Shown here: piece after piece, positions 36,358 to 44,230 of the stretch
How positions within the stretch are numbered: position 1 is the stretch's first letter
Layout: the number at the start of each line of letters is the position of its first letter
Assembly: GCF_001613125.1 (NCBI RefSeq)
Contig: NZ_BDBT01000007.1
Location: forward strand, 124,001 to 188,000
Length of the DNA: 64,000 bases
DNA from: Nocardia shimofusensis NBRC 100134
GTDB lineage: Bacteria > Actinomycetota > Actinomycetes > Mycobacteriales > Mycobacteriaceae
Direction of reading: 5' to 3'
The notes under the pieces: generated by a model
What the model saw: the letters and a program-made list of their open reading frames with translations, nothing else
The model's database searches: none
What the model was told of the DNA's origin: nothing
Position numbers and translations under genes: made by a program

Positions 36358-36930
36358 GTGAACGGAAGTGACTTGGATCGCAAGACAGTGCTTGCCGACG
36401 CGGCCATAGAGGTCATCGGCGGTGGTGGACTGCGCGGGCTCACCCATCGCGCGGTCGAGTCGCGCGCGGGCCTGCCGCCCGGGACGTGCAGCCACCATTT
36501 CCCGACCAGGCACGCGCTACTGGCCGCGGTTCTGCGCCGCATCGCCGAACTCGACCGCCTCGACATCGAGCGGTTCAGCGCCGGACAACTGTCGCCCGAG
36601 ATGGATCCGGGTGTCCTCGTCGACAGCGCCACAACGACTTTGGCGCACTGGCTCGGACCGGCTCGCACGCGAAGTCGCGCGCGCCTGCTGCTCGAACTGG
36701 ACCCGCCGAGCAGGCAGCTGACCGCGTCGACCGTCGACACCGTCGCCGCCGATTTCATCGCGATGACCTCGACCGTCACCGGCGACGATGAACGTGCCCG
36801 GCTCGTGGTCGCGCTCATCGACGGCATCGTCCTCGACGAACTCACCCGTGGCACGACACCGGTCGATCTCGATCGGCTGCGAACGAAAGTGGCGGCGGTG
36901 GTCGCGCTGACGCTACCCGCCGGCCCGTAA
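36358..36930 (+). CDS. TetR family transcriptional regulator
   Basis: A 190-residue TetR protein. The HTH at about 8-56 reads RKTVLADAAIEVIGGGGLRGLTHRAVESRAGLPPGTCSHHFPTRHALL; the rest is a helical effector domain of TetR_C type. GTG 36358 starts 10 bp after the last operator copy with no obvious ribosome site, so the mRNA may be nearly leaderless. It most likely represses itself and the divergent small membrane protein gene. Confidence 0.87.
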   Translation: MNGSDLDRKTVLADAAIEVIGGGGLRGLTHRAVESRAGLPPGTCSHHFPTRHALLAAVLRRIAELDRLDIERFSAGQLSPEMDPGVLVDSATTTLAHWLGPARTRSRARLLLELDPPSRQLTASTVDTVAADFIAMTSTVTGDDERARLVVALIDGIVLDELTRGTTPVDLDRLRTKVAAVVALTLPAGP

Positions 36931-36952
36931 CCGGGCGTGATCGATCGGGCGG

Positions 36953-37432
36953 CTACTCCGTCCGCGACCCGGTAGCGGCTCCCCGCGCGGGCTGTGCCCT
37001 ATCCGATTCCGACCGACCGCGAGAGGTGTGTCCTCGAGTGGCGGTGCGCCCTTCACGGTGACGACGCCGCAACCAGGCATGGAGCCGCGGGGGCCGGCGT
37101 TCCGGCTGTGGAGGGACGGGCGTCGTCGACGTGGCGTCGGGATAGAGGAGCACTTGGACGGCTTCGGGCTTGTCGCCGGTGTCGTCGGCCACGGCGAAGA
37201 CCACCGGCTGTCCGGCGACGAGGGTCTTGTACCCGGGAGCGGCGATGGCGGTGTAGCGGACGAATACCGATTCACCGCCGTCGTCGGGATCGACGAAGCC
37301 GAAGCCCTTTTCGGCGTTGAACCAGGCGACGTGTCCGTGCTGCCAGGTCAGCTGCCGGGCGCGATGGGGGTCGAGCCTGGTCGGGTCGGTGGGTGAGGTA
37401 GCTGCGGGTGAGGTGATTGTCGTCGTCATCAT
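36953..37432 (-). CDS. Cold-shock-domain protein with arginine-rich tail
   Basis: A 159-residue protein. The cold-shock domain (about 30-95) has RNP1 KGFGFV and an RNP2 variant VFVRYTAI where His is replaced by Arg. An N-terminal extension of about 28 residues and a basic C-terminal tail (PPRLHAWLRRRHREGR and on) distinguish it from 67-residue CspA proteins. Expected to bind single-stranded nucleic acid, with the tail adding charge contacts. Two adjacent ATGs at 37432 and 37429 start it. Part of this gene is duplicated near 35.8 kb. Confidence 0.8.
   Translation of the reverse strand: MMTTTITSPAATSPTDPTRLDPHRARQLTWQHGHVAWFNAEKGFGFVDPDDGGESVFVRYTAIAAPGYKTLVAGQPVVFAVADDTGDKPEAVQVLLYPDATSTTPVPPQPERRPPRLHAWLRRRHREGRTATRGHTSRGRSESDRAQPARGAATGSRTE
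37160..37197. repeat. Duplicated segment within the cold-shock-domain gene
   Basis: Parental copy of the 38-bp near-repeat also found at 35824-35861 (36/38 identical). Here it sits in frame in the second half of the cold-shock domain (VADDTGDKPEA). Confidence 0.85.
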
Positions 37433-37733
37433 CGGTACTCGGTGATCCACTCTCGGTCGATACGGTGGGTGACGTCGGCAACGATTTCCGGAGGGCTGCG
37501 CTGTCTCGGGGCGCCCGGCTCGAGTTCGCGACCCCGGGGGCTCCCCGGTGCCGAGATCCGCGCAGCGCCGATGTGCGGTGACAGGGCCGAATCGGGCGGG
37601 CGGGGGATCCGTTGCTACCCCGCGGCGTCGGATCCCTGCTGCGTCGAACGGTCGAAGTCGCAGAACGGACCGGTTCGCATCGGCATGGTCGCCACCCCTC
37701 CTTGTTCCATTCTCTTCGTACTTCGCGCCAGCT

Positions 37734-37757
37734 AATCTATGCCAGCTGACATAGATT
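37734..37757. promoter_or_regulatory. Near-perfect 24-bp palindrome upstream of HspR-like gene
   Basis: AATCTATG at 37734-37741 and CATAGATT at 37750-37757 are perfect 8-bp arms. The 8-nt centre CCAGCTGA is itself almost symmetric around CAGCTG, so 22 of 24 positions fit the dyad. It lies 84 bp before the HspR-like gene and is followed by six T. It could be the regulator's own operator; a terminator is less likely because no gene ends just upstream. The rest of 37433-37840 shows nothing recognisable. Confidence 0.6.
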
Positions 37758-37840
37758 TTTTACCACCGGGGGGTGCGCTCGCGCAAGGATCGATCACAAT
37801 TGACCCGCATCGAACACAGGAATGGAGCGAGGAGTACCTC

Positions 37841-38197
37841 ATGCCCGTTCACCAGGACGACAACGTCGGCAACGAGGGCGTGGCGCCGCCCGCCGCGGGG
37901 CGACCGGTGTATGCGATCTCGGTGGCCGCCGAACTCACCGGGCTGGGAGTGCAGACCCTGCGCCTGTACGAGGCGCGCGGGCTCATCACCCCGGCACGGA
38001 GCGCGGGCGGAACCCGCTGTTACAGCGGTGCGGACCTGGCGCGGCTGAACCGCATCACCGCGCTGAACCAGCAGGGCATCAACCTGACCGCCATCGCGCG
38101 CATCCTGGAACTCGAGGACGCCAACGCGGACCTGACCGCTCGATGCGACCGGCTGCAAGCCCGCCTCGACGAGGTGGATACACCCCCGAGCCGGTGA
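37841..38197 (+). CDS. HspR-like MerR family regulator
   Basis: A 118-residue MerR-type protein with one HTH (about 22-65): YAISVAAELTGLGVQTLRLYEARGLITPARSAGGTRCYSGADLARLNRI, then GINLTAIARILELE. The ISVAAEL-QTLR-Y-GL-P-R-GG-R-YS pattern is that of HspR, the repressor of dnaK and clpB heat-shock operons. No HAIR element (CTTGAGT-N7-ACTCAAG) and no dnaK are seen here, so its target set probably differs. ATG 37841 has GCGAGGAG upstream; an open frame from 37739 would run through the palindrome. Confidence 0.85.
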   Translation: MPVHQDDNVGNEGVAPPAAGRPVYAISVAAELTGLGVQTLRLYEARGLITPARSAGGTRCYSGADLARLNRITALNQQGINLTAIARILELEDANADLTARCDRLQARLDEVDTPPSR

Positions 38198-38233
38198 CCG
38201 AACCACGGGGCGGGCAGTGAACTCCCCCGCCGC

Positions 38234-38869
38234 CTACATCATGCAGAGCGGACGGATATCGGTCGCGCCGCCCGGGGTCGGCGAGGTCAGCAGGAAGCAC
38301 GGGTTGTAGCCCCGCTCGGCAACCACCCTCTTGATCTCCTGCCACCGCGCCGCGTCGACGGCGGTCGAGCGGGACAGCACGAATCCGGAGAAGCGCACCG
38401 GATCGCCTACCAGCGCCCAGGAGTAGTCCTCGGCGAGGTAGGAGACGATGTAATTGGGCGGCCCGTCGAGGGAATTCTGGAACGGCACCTCGGGAAAGCT
38501 GACGCGCAACTGGGCATTGCTGACCGGATCGACGACCCGGGCATTGCCGACAATGCGATTCCGCCCCCCGTTCCAGGTGGTGCAACTGTTCTCGACACGG
38601 ATATTGCTCGCATCGATCAACTGATAGTTGGCGGCGGTGTCGCGTGCACAGGCCAGGTTGTACGGCTGCGGCACCGCTGCGACCTGGTTCCAATCCCCCA
38701 GGTAACGCTGCACGTCCAGGGTCGGGATCGGGGCCAGCGGTTGCCACTGCGCGCCCGCGGGCGCGGCGGAGGCCATGGCGGTGACCGCGCCCGCGGCTAC
38801 CGCGAGCGCGGCGATCCTGCGGCCGGTTGTCCATGACTTTCGTGCGTCTCTGCCGAACACTGAGCTCAC
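38234..38869 (-). CDS. Exported lipocalin (Blc-like)
   Basis: A 211-residue lipocalin. The N-terminal 40 residues are a signal peptide (hydrophobic AALAVAAGAVTAMASAAPAGA, cleavage near AGA-QW). The lipocalin GxW motif is YLGDWNQVA (about 56-64) and the family's second segment is SYLAEDYSWALVGDP (about 143-157). There is no lipobox Cys, so it should be secreted and not lipid-anchored. The two cysteines near 74 and 95 and those near the end could form disulfides. Expected to bind a hydrophobic ligand or fatty acid. Confidence 0.87.
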   Translation of the reverse strand: MSSVFGRDARKSWTTGRRIAALAVAAGAVTAMASAAPAGAQWQPLAPIPTLDVQRYLGDWNQVAAVPQPYNLACARDTAANYQLIDASNIRVENSCTTWNGGRNRIVGNARVVDPVSNAQLRVSFPEVPFQNSLDGPPNYIVSYLAEDYSWALVGDPVRFSGFVLSRSTAVDAARWQEIKRVVAERGYNPCFLLTSPTPGGATDIRPLCMM

Positions 38870-39118
38870 TGTGGCTCCCTCGGTCGCGAATCGATAGTTT
38901 CCTTTACCGCGAAAATCTCCCTCCCGCCGATCGGCGGAGGCAGAAAGAGAACCTGACGGATACTACTCTCGATCGAGGCGGGATCGACACGTTCGCGCCA
39001 TATCGAATCCTCGATGTTCGCTCACGACCGCGTGGGTATCCGGGGTGTGGAGCCGTCGCCTGCAGGTGCGACCCAGCTCTCGGCAAGCGCCCAGCACACA
39101 GGAGAACGGGGATCGGAT

Positions 39119-40639
39119 ATGCGGTGTGTAGTTTTCGGAGCCACCGGCTACATCGGCGGCCGATTGGTGCCGGAGTTGGTGGCGGCCGGTCACCAGGTCC
39201 GCGTGGTGGCCCGGACGCCGGACAAGCTGGCCGAGGTCCCGTGGCTCGACAAGGTCGAGGTGGTGCGCGGCGATGTCACCTCCGAAGAGGACATGCGTGC
39301 GGCCGTCGCGGATCAAGAGGTCGTCTACTACCTCGTCCACTCGCTGACCGAACGCGACTTCACCGGGATCGACCAGCGTGCCGCGCATATCGTCGCCGCG
39401 GCGGCCCGGTCGGCCGGTGTTCGGCGCATCATCTACCTGGGTGGAATCGTCCCGAGGCAGACCCCGTTGTCGCGGCATCTGGCTTCCCGCGCCGAGGTCG
39501 GTGAGATCTTCCGGGAGTCGGGAGTGCCCACGGCGGAACTGCGCGCGGCGGTCATCATCGGCTCCGGTTCGGCCAGCTTCGAGATGCTGCGCTACCTGTC
39601 CGAGCGGCTGCCCGCCATGATCACCCCACGCTGGGTGCACAACCGGATCCAGCCCATCGCCGTGCGCGACGTCATCTACTACCTGGTGCGCTCGGCCGAA
39701 CTGCCCGACGACGTCAACCGCGCGTTCGACATCGGCGGGCCCGACATCCTGACCTACCTGTCGATGATGCGGAAGTTCGCGACCGTGGCCGGGCTGCCGC
39801 GGCGCATGGTGCTGCCGGTCCCGGTACTCACCCCGTGGCTGTCCGCCCAGTGGGTCAATGTGGTGACTCCGGTGCCGCGCGCGCTGGCGATTCCGCTCAT
39901 CGAATCGCTGGTGCACGAGGTGGTGTGCGGCGAACACGACATCAACACCTACATCCCCGAGCCCGAAGGCGGGCCGACCACCTTCGAAACGGCCGTCGAA
40001 CTCGCGCTGGCCCGGGTCCGCAATGCGCAGGTGCCTACCCGGTGGTCGGACGCGGGCATCGGCGGCGCGCCCTCGGATCCGCTTCCCAGTGATCCCGAAT
40101 GGTCCGGCGGGTCGCTCTACGAGGACATCCGCGAGAAGCGCACCTCCGCGAGCCCGGTCACCCTGTGGGCGGTCATCGAATCGATCGGCGGCGAGAACGG
40201 GTGGTATTCGTTCCCGCTGGCATGGTCGCTGCGCGGCTGGATCGATCGCCTCACCGGAGGGGTCGGTCTGCGGCGGGGCCGCAAGCATCCCCACACCCTG
40301 CACACCGGCGAAGCCCTCGACTGGTGGCGCGTCGAGTACATCGACCGTCCGCGCTTGCTGCGGCTGCGAGCCGAGATGCGGGTGCCCGGGCTGGCGTGGC
40401 TGGAACTCGGCGTCGAGCCGGAACCCGACGGCGGAGCGCGGTATCGGCAGCGTGCGATCTTCCAGCCGCACGGTCTGGTCGGTCACCTCTACTGGAAGGC
40501 CATCGCGCCGTTCCACGGGATCGTTTTCGGCGGCATGGTCCGAAACATCATCGGCACCGCCGAATCGGGAACACCGGTCGACTTGCCGCCCGCGGACGAC
40601 CGGCTCGTCACGACGCCGGAAGGGTCCGGTGGCCGCTGA
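39119..40639 (+). CDS. NAD(P)-binding SDR with C-terminal DUF2867
   Basis: A 506-residue two-domain protein. Residues about 1-290 are an atypical SDR (GATGYIGGRLVPEL near 7; VYYLVHSL near 68). Residues about 330-490 are a DUF2867 domain (VIESIGGENGWYS, then LRLRAEMRVPGLAWLELGVE). In many actinobacteria this gene sits beside a photolyase gene, as here. Its reaction is unknown; a quinone or carotenoid-type reductase has been considered for the family. ATG 39119 is chosen because the Rossmann strand begins right after it. Confidence 0.85.
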   Translation: MRCVVFGATGYIGGRLVPELVAAGHQVRVVARTPDKLAEVPWLDKVEVVRGDVTSEEDMRAAVADQEVVYYLVHSLTERDFTGIDQRAAHIVAAAARSAGVRRIIYLGGIVPRQTPLSRHLASRAEVGEIFRESGVPTAELRAAVIIGSGSASFEMLRYLSERLPAMITPRWVHNRIQPIAVRDVIYYLVRSAELPDDVNRAFDIGGPDILTYLSMMRKFATVAGLPRRMVLPVPVLTPWLSAQWVNVVTPVPRALAIPLIESLVHEVVCGEHDINTYIPEPEGGPTTFETAVELALARVRNAQVPTRWSDAGIGGAPSDPLPSDPEWSGGSLYEDIREKRTSASPVTLWAVIESIGGENGWYSFPLAWSLRGWIDRLTGGVGLRRGRKHPHTLHTGEALDWWRVEYIDRPRLLRLRAEMRVPGLAWLELGVEPEPDGGARYRQRAIFQPHGLVGHLYWKAIAPFHGIVFGGMVRNIIGTAESGTPVDLPPADDRLVTTPEGSGGR

Positions 40640-40730
40640 ACCCTGCCGATCGGCTCGGCTGCGGGCATTCACGCGGCGAACAGGGAATGCTGGGCCCCAG
40701 GGACGACCGTGGACGGAAGGCTGGTGGCAC

Positions 40731-42092
40731 ATGACGGTGGCGATGGCACTGTTCACCCGCGACCTGCGGGTGCGCGACAACCCGGCGCTGTCGGCTGCCG
40801 CGCGAGAGACCGAGGTGCTTCCCGTCTTCGTCGTGGACGAGGCCATCTGCTCGACCGACTATCTGACGCCGAACAAGGCGGCGTTCCTGGCCGGGGCGCT
40901 GGCCGACCTGGACGAGGGGTTGCGGCGCGCGGGCGGCCGGCTGGTCCTGCGCCGTGGTGACACCGTGCGGGAGGTGTGCCGGCTGGTCGAGCGGTATTCG
41001 GTCGCGGAGGTCCATATCGCCGAGGATGTCAGCGGCTACAGCCGTCGCCGCGAGGATCGACTGCGCGATGAACTGAGCAAGCGGGATTGTCGCCTGCGGG
41101 TGCACGCGGGCAGTGTCACGGTCGTCGCGCCCGGCCGGGTCGTGCCCGGCGGTGGCAAGGACCATTTCGCCGTCTTCACCCCGTACCACCGCCGCTGGTC
41201 GCAGATCCCGGTGCGCGCTCCTCTCGCCGCGCCGAAACACCTCCGGCTCCCGCGCGGGGTCGGGCTCGAGCCGATTCCCGCGGCATCGGACCTCACGACC
41301 GGCACCACGGCGCCCGACGTGGCGACCGGCGGCGAATCGGCCGGGCGGCAAGCGGCCGAAACATGGTTCGGCGACGGCATCGACGCCTACGCCGACCGCA
41401 ACGACGACCTCGCGGCCGACGCGACCTCCCGGCTCTCGCCGTACCTGCACTTCGGCTGTGTCTCCGCCACCGAACTGGTGCACCGATCCGATCTGTCGAC
41501 CCCTGGCGGCGCCGCGTTCGTCCGCCAGCTGGCCTGGCGCGACTTCCACCACCAGATGCTGGCTGTCCGCCCCCGGATCACTCACCGCGACTATCGCCCC
41601 CGCCACGATCGCTGGACCGACGACAACGCGCTGCTGACCGCATGGCGCGAGGGCCGCACCGGCTACCCGATCGTCGACGCCGGCATGCGCCAGCTCGCCG
41701 CGCAGGGCTGGATGCACAACCGGGCCAGGCTGATCACCGCGAGCTTCCTGACCAAGACCCTGTATGTGGACTGGCGCCTGGGCGCGAAGCACTTCCTGGA
41801 CCATCTGGTCGACGGCGACATCGCCAACAATCAACTGAACTGGCAGTGGGTGGCGGGCACCGGGGCCGACACCAGACCCAACCGGGTGCTCAACCCGCTC
41901 CGCCAGGCCGAGCGCTACGACCCGGACGGTGCCTACGTCCGTCGATGGGTCCCCGAACTCGCTCATCTCCTCGGCCGCGATATCCACACTCCATGGCAGC
42001 TGGATTCGCAGGCCGCGCAGGGGTATCCGGCTCGGATCGTCGACCACGAGCAGGCCGCGCGAGAGTTCCGCGCGGCCAGGGAGAACCGATGA
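40731..42092 (+). CDS. phr: Deoxyribodipyrimidine photolyase
   Basis: A 453-residue cryptochrome/photolyase family protein. The N-terminal alpha/beta domain (MALFTRDLRVRDNPALSAA) would bind the antenna chromophore. The C-terminal helical FAD domain carries SRLSPYLHFGCVSATEL (about 230), the FVRQLAWRDFHHQM block, TGYPIVDAGMRQLAAQGWMHNRARL and the strongly conserved WRLGAKHFLDHLVDGDIANNQLNWQWVAGTGADTRP. It should repair UV-induced cyclobutane pyrimidine dimers using blue light. ATG 40731 follows GGAAGG. It lies 91 bp after the SDR-DUF2867 gene and is probably in the same operon. Confidence 0.93.
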   Translation: MTVAMALFTRDLRVRDNPALSAAARETEVLPVFVVDEAICSTDYLTPNKAAFLAGALADLDEGLRRAGGRLVLRRGDTVREVCRLVERYSVAEVHIAEDVSGYSRRREDRLRDELSKRDCRLRVHAGSVTVVAPGRVVPGGGKDHFAVFTPYHRRWSQIPVRAPLAAPKHLRLPRGVGLEPIPAASDLTTGTTAPDVATGGESAGRQAAETWFGDGIDAYADRNDDLAADATSRLSPYLHFGCVSATELVHRSDLSTPGGAAFVRQLAWRDFHHQMLAVRPRITHRDYRPRHDRWTDDNALLTAWREGRTGYPIVDAGMRQLAAQGWMHNRARLITASFLTKTLYVDWRLGAKHFLDHLVDGDIANNQLNWQWVAGTGADTRPNRVLNPLRQAERYDPDGAYVRRWVPELAHLLGRDIHTPWQLDSQAAQGYPARIVDHEQAAREFRAARENR

Positions 42093-42109
42093 ACGGCAGC
42101 GGGTCTCAA

Positions 42110-42126
42110 GTTTCGCTCTCCGAAAC
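42110..42126. promoter_or_regulatory. GTTTC-N7-GAAAC palindrome, site A
   Basis: GTTTCGCTCTCCGAAAC, a perfect dyad (6-bp arms GTTTCG/CGAAAC), lies 18 bp after the photolyase gene and about 115 bp before the CoA-transferase start. It shares GTTTCGCT with site B. Confidence 0.7.
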
Positions 42127-42194
42127 ATAGTCGGCGGATATGACTTCCTTGCAGTACTATTCGCTGGTAGTCGATGCCGCTTGTGAACCCTGTC

Positions 42195-42211
42195 GTTTCG
42201 CTGAATGAAAC
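42195..42211. promoter_or_regulatory. GTTTC-N7-GAAAC palindrome, site B
   Basis: GTTTCGCTGAATGAAAC, 29 bp before the CoA-transferase start codon at 42240. Flanking C and G extend the arms to 6 bp. It differs at one base from site C, read on the minus strand. Confidence 0.75.
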
Positions 42212-42239
42212 GATCCGCGCGGCAGGGAGGAGTCGCGAC

Positions 42240-43427
42240 ATGGGCGGACCGCTGTCCGGGATCCGGGTGCTCGACGTGGCCACATTGTTCGCCGGGCCGC
42301 TGGCGGCGACCCTTCTGGGAGATTTCGGCGCCGAGGTCGTCAAGATCGAGCATCCACGGGGTGACCCGGTGCGCAGCCATGGCGCCCAGCGCGCGGGCGT
42401 CGGGCTGTGGTGGAAGATGCTCGGGCGCAACAAGAGGTCGGTCACGCTGTATCTGGGCTCCGAGCAGGGGCAGGAGATCTTCCGGCGGATGGTCGCCGAG
42501 GCCGATGTGGTGATCGAGAACTTCCGGCCCGGCACGCTGGAACGCTGGGGCCTCGGCTACGAGGAACTCGGCGCGATCAACCCGGGACTCGTCCTGGCCC
42601 GGGTCACCGGCTTCGGCCAGATCGGCCCCTACGCGCACCGCCCCGGATTCGGCACCCTCGCCGAGGCGATGAGCGGTTTCGCCGCCGTGACCGGCGAGCC
42701 GGACGGCCCGCCCACCCTGCCGCCGTTCGGCCTGGCCGACGGGATCGCCGCCCTGACAACAGCTTTCGCCGTCATGACGGCCCTGCGCGCCAGGGATGCC
42801 TCCGGGCGAGGACAGCAGATCGACATGGCGATCATCGAGCCCATCCTCACCCTGCTCGGCCCGCAGATCATCGCCTACGATCAGCTCGGCGAGCTACAGA
42901 CCAGGATGGGCAACCGTTCGGTCAACAACGCTCCGCGCAATACCTACCGCACCGCCGACGGCGGCTGGGTCGCGGTGTCGACCAGCGCGCAGTCGGTGGC
43001 CGAGCGTGTCATGCGACTGGTCGGACGCCCCGACCTGATCGAGGAACCGTGGTTCGCCTCCGGCGCCGAACGGGCCGCCCACGCCGACGAACTCGACGAG
43101 GTGGTCGGCGCCTGGATCGCGCAGCGCGCGACCGCCGAAGTGGTGCGGGCCTTCGACAAGGCCGAAGCCGCCATCGCGCCCATCTACACGGCGGCCGACA
43201 TCATGGTCGACCCGCAGTTTCGAGCACTCGGCACCATCGCCGAGGTGCCCGACGACGAATTGGGGCTCATCCGCATGCAGAACCTCGTCTTCCGGCTGTC
43301 GGAGACGCCGGGTGCGATCCGCTGGGCCGGTCCGCCGCTGGGCGCACACACCGCCGAAGTCCTCGGCGATTACGGCGTCGACGCCGAGCGACTGCGCCGG
43401 CTACGCGCCGAGGGAATCGTCCGATGA
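42240..43427 (+). CDS. CaiB/BaiF family CoA-transferase (first)
   Basis: A 395-residue class III CoA-transferase: N-terminal GIRVLDVATLFAGPLAATLLGDFGAEVVKIE, ENFRPGTLERWGLGYEEL (about 93-110), and a GLADGIAAL segment whose D167 aligns with the catalytic Asp of formyl-CoA transferase. The expected role is moving CoA from a donor such as succinyl-CoA to a carboxylic acid. ATG 42240 has GGGAGGAG; an upstream ATG at 42174 would put operator site B inside the gene. The stop overlaps the next start (ATGA), so this is the first gene of a three-gene operon. Confidence 0.9.
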   Translation: MGGPLSGIRVLDVATLFAGPLAATLLGDFGAEVVKIEHPRGDPVRSHGAQRAGVGLWWKMLGRNKRSVTLYLGSEQGQEIFRRMVAEADVVIENFRPGTLERWGLGYEELGAINPGLVLARVTGFGQIGPYAHRPGFGTLAEAMSGFAAVTGEPDGPPTLPPFGLADGIAALTTAFAVMTALRARDASGRGQQIDMAIIEPILTLLGPQIIAYDQLGELQTRMGNRSVNNAPRNTYRTADGGWVAVSTSAQSVAERVMRLVGRPDLIEEPWFASGAERAAHADELDEVVGAWIAQRATAEVVRAFDKAEAAIAPIYTAADIMVDPQFRALGTIAEVPDDELGLIRMQNLVFRLSETPGAIRWAGPPLGAHTAEVLGDYGVDAERLRRLRAEGIVR

Positions 43428-44230
43428 GCGATCCGCTGGTGGAGCTGGTGCGCGGCGGTGTCAGGATGATCGAACTCGGTCAGCCGCTGTTCACCGGCAT
43501 GCCGTGCTCGCCCAACCATCCCGGTTTCCGCATGACCCTGGCTCGCAGGCACGGAGACACGATCCGGCCCGACGGGGGGTCGGCGGCGGCGGAGATCATC
43601 GTCACGGGTGGGCATGTCGGCACACACATCGACGCGCTGTCGCATGTCAGCCAGGACGGGATGCTGCACGGCGGGGTGGATGCCGCCGAGGCGCAGCGCG
43701 GTGGGCGGTTCAGTATGCATGGGGCCGAACATCTGCCCGGCTTCCTGTGCCGGGGGGTGCTGCTCGATGTCGCGGCCGTGCACGAGACCGACACGCTCCC
43801 AGGGGGTTACGAAGTCACCGTCGCGGATCTCGAGGCGGCCGCGAGCGGACTGGCGATCGGCCCCGGTGACGTGGCGCTGGTCCGCACCGGTTGGGCCCGC
43901 ACATTCGACGATGCCGCTGCCTACCTCGGCAAGGAATCGGGAGTTCCCGGACTCGGCGTGGCCGCGGCGCGATGGCTCGCCGCCCGAGGCATCGCCGCCA
44001 CCGGGTCGGACACCACCGCCTACGAATGCCTGGCCCCTGGCGCGGGACACAGTGTGCTGCCGGTGCATCGGGTGCTGCTGGTCGAGTCGGGGATCTTCAT
44101 CCTCGAGCATCTCGCGCTCGAGGAACTGGCCGCGCAGAACCTGCGGGAGTTCGTCTTCGTGCTCGCTCCCCTGCGCATCGTCGGCGGCACCGGATCTCCG
44201 GTGCGCCCGCTCGCGGCGGTGACCCGGTGA
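43424..44230 (+). CDS. Cyclase-family metal-dependent hydrolase
   Basis: A 268-residue protein of the cyclase family (PF04199) that includes kynurenine formamidase and isatin hydrolase. The metal motif HVGTHIDALSH supplies H64, H68, D70 and H74. These enzymes open cyclic amides or hydrolyse formamides. In the present operon it may hydrolyse a ring or ester precursor before CoA activation. It overlaps the CoA-transferase gene by 4 bp (ATGA) and the following MmgE/PrpD gene by 4 bp (GTGA), so translation of the three is coupled. Confidence 0.87.
   Translation: MSDPLVELVRGGVRMIELGQPLFTGMPCSPNHPGFRMTLARRHGDTIRPDGGSAAAEIIVTGGHVGTHIDALSHVSQDGMLHGGVDAAEAQRGGRFSMHGAEHLPGFLCRGVLLDVAAVHETDTLPGGYEVTVADLEAAASGLAIGPGDVALVRTGWARTFDDAAAYLGKESGVPGLGVAAARWLAARGIAATGSDTTAYECLAPGAGHSVLPVHRVLLVESGIFILEHLALEELAAQNLREFVFVLAPLRIVGGTGSPVRPLAAVTR

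Noticed and set aside
37442..37735. 97-codon plus-strand frame upstream of the HspR-like gene
   Set aside because: No ribosome site, no homology and biased residue composition; it ends in the palindrome region.
38963..40846. 627-codon frame antisense to the SDR-DUF2867 gene
   Set aside because: Shadow frame. The plus-strand protein has a clear Rossmann motif and DUF2867 domain.
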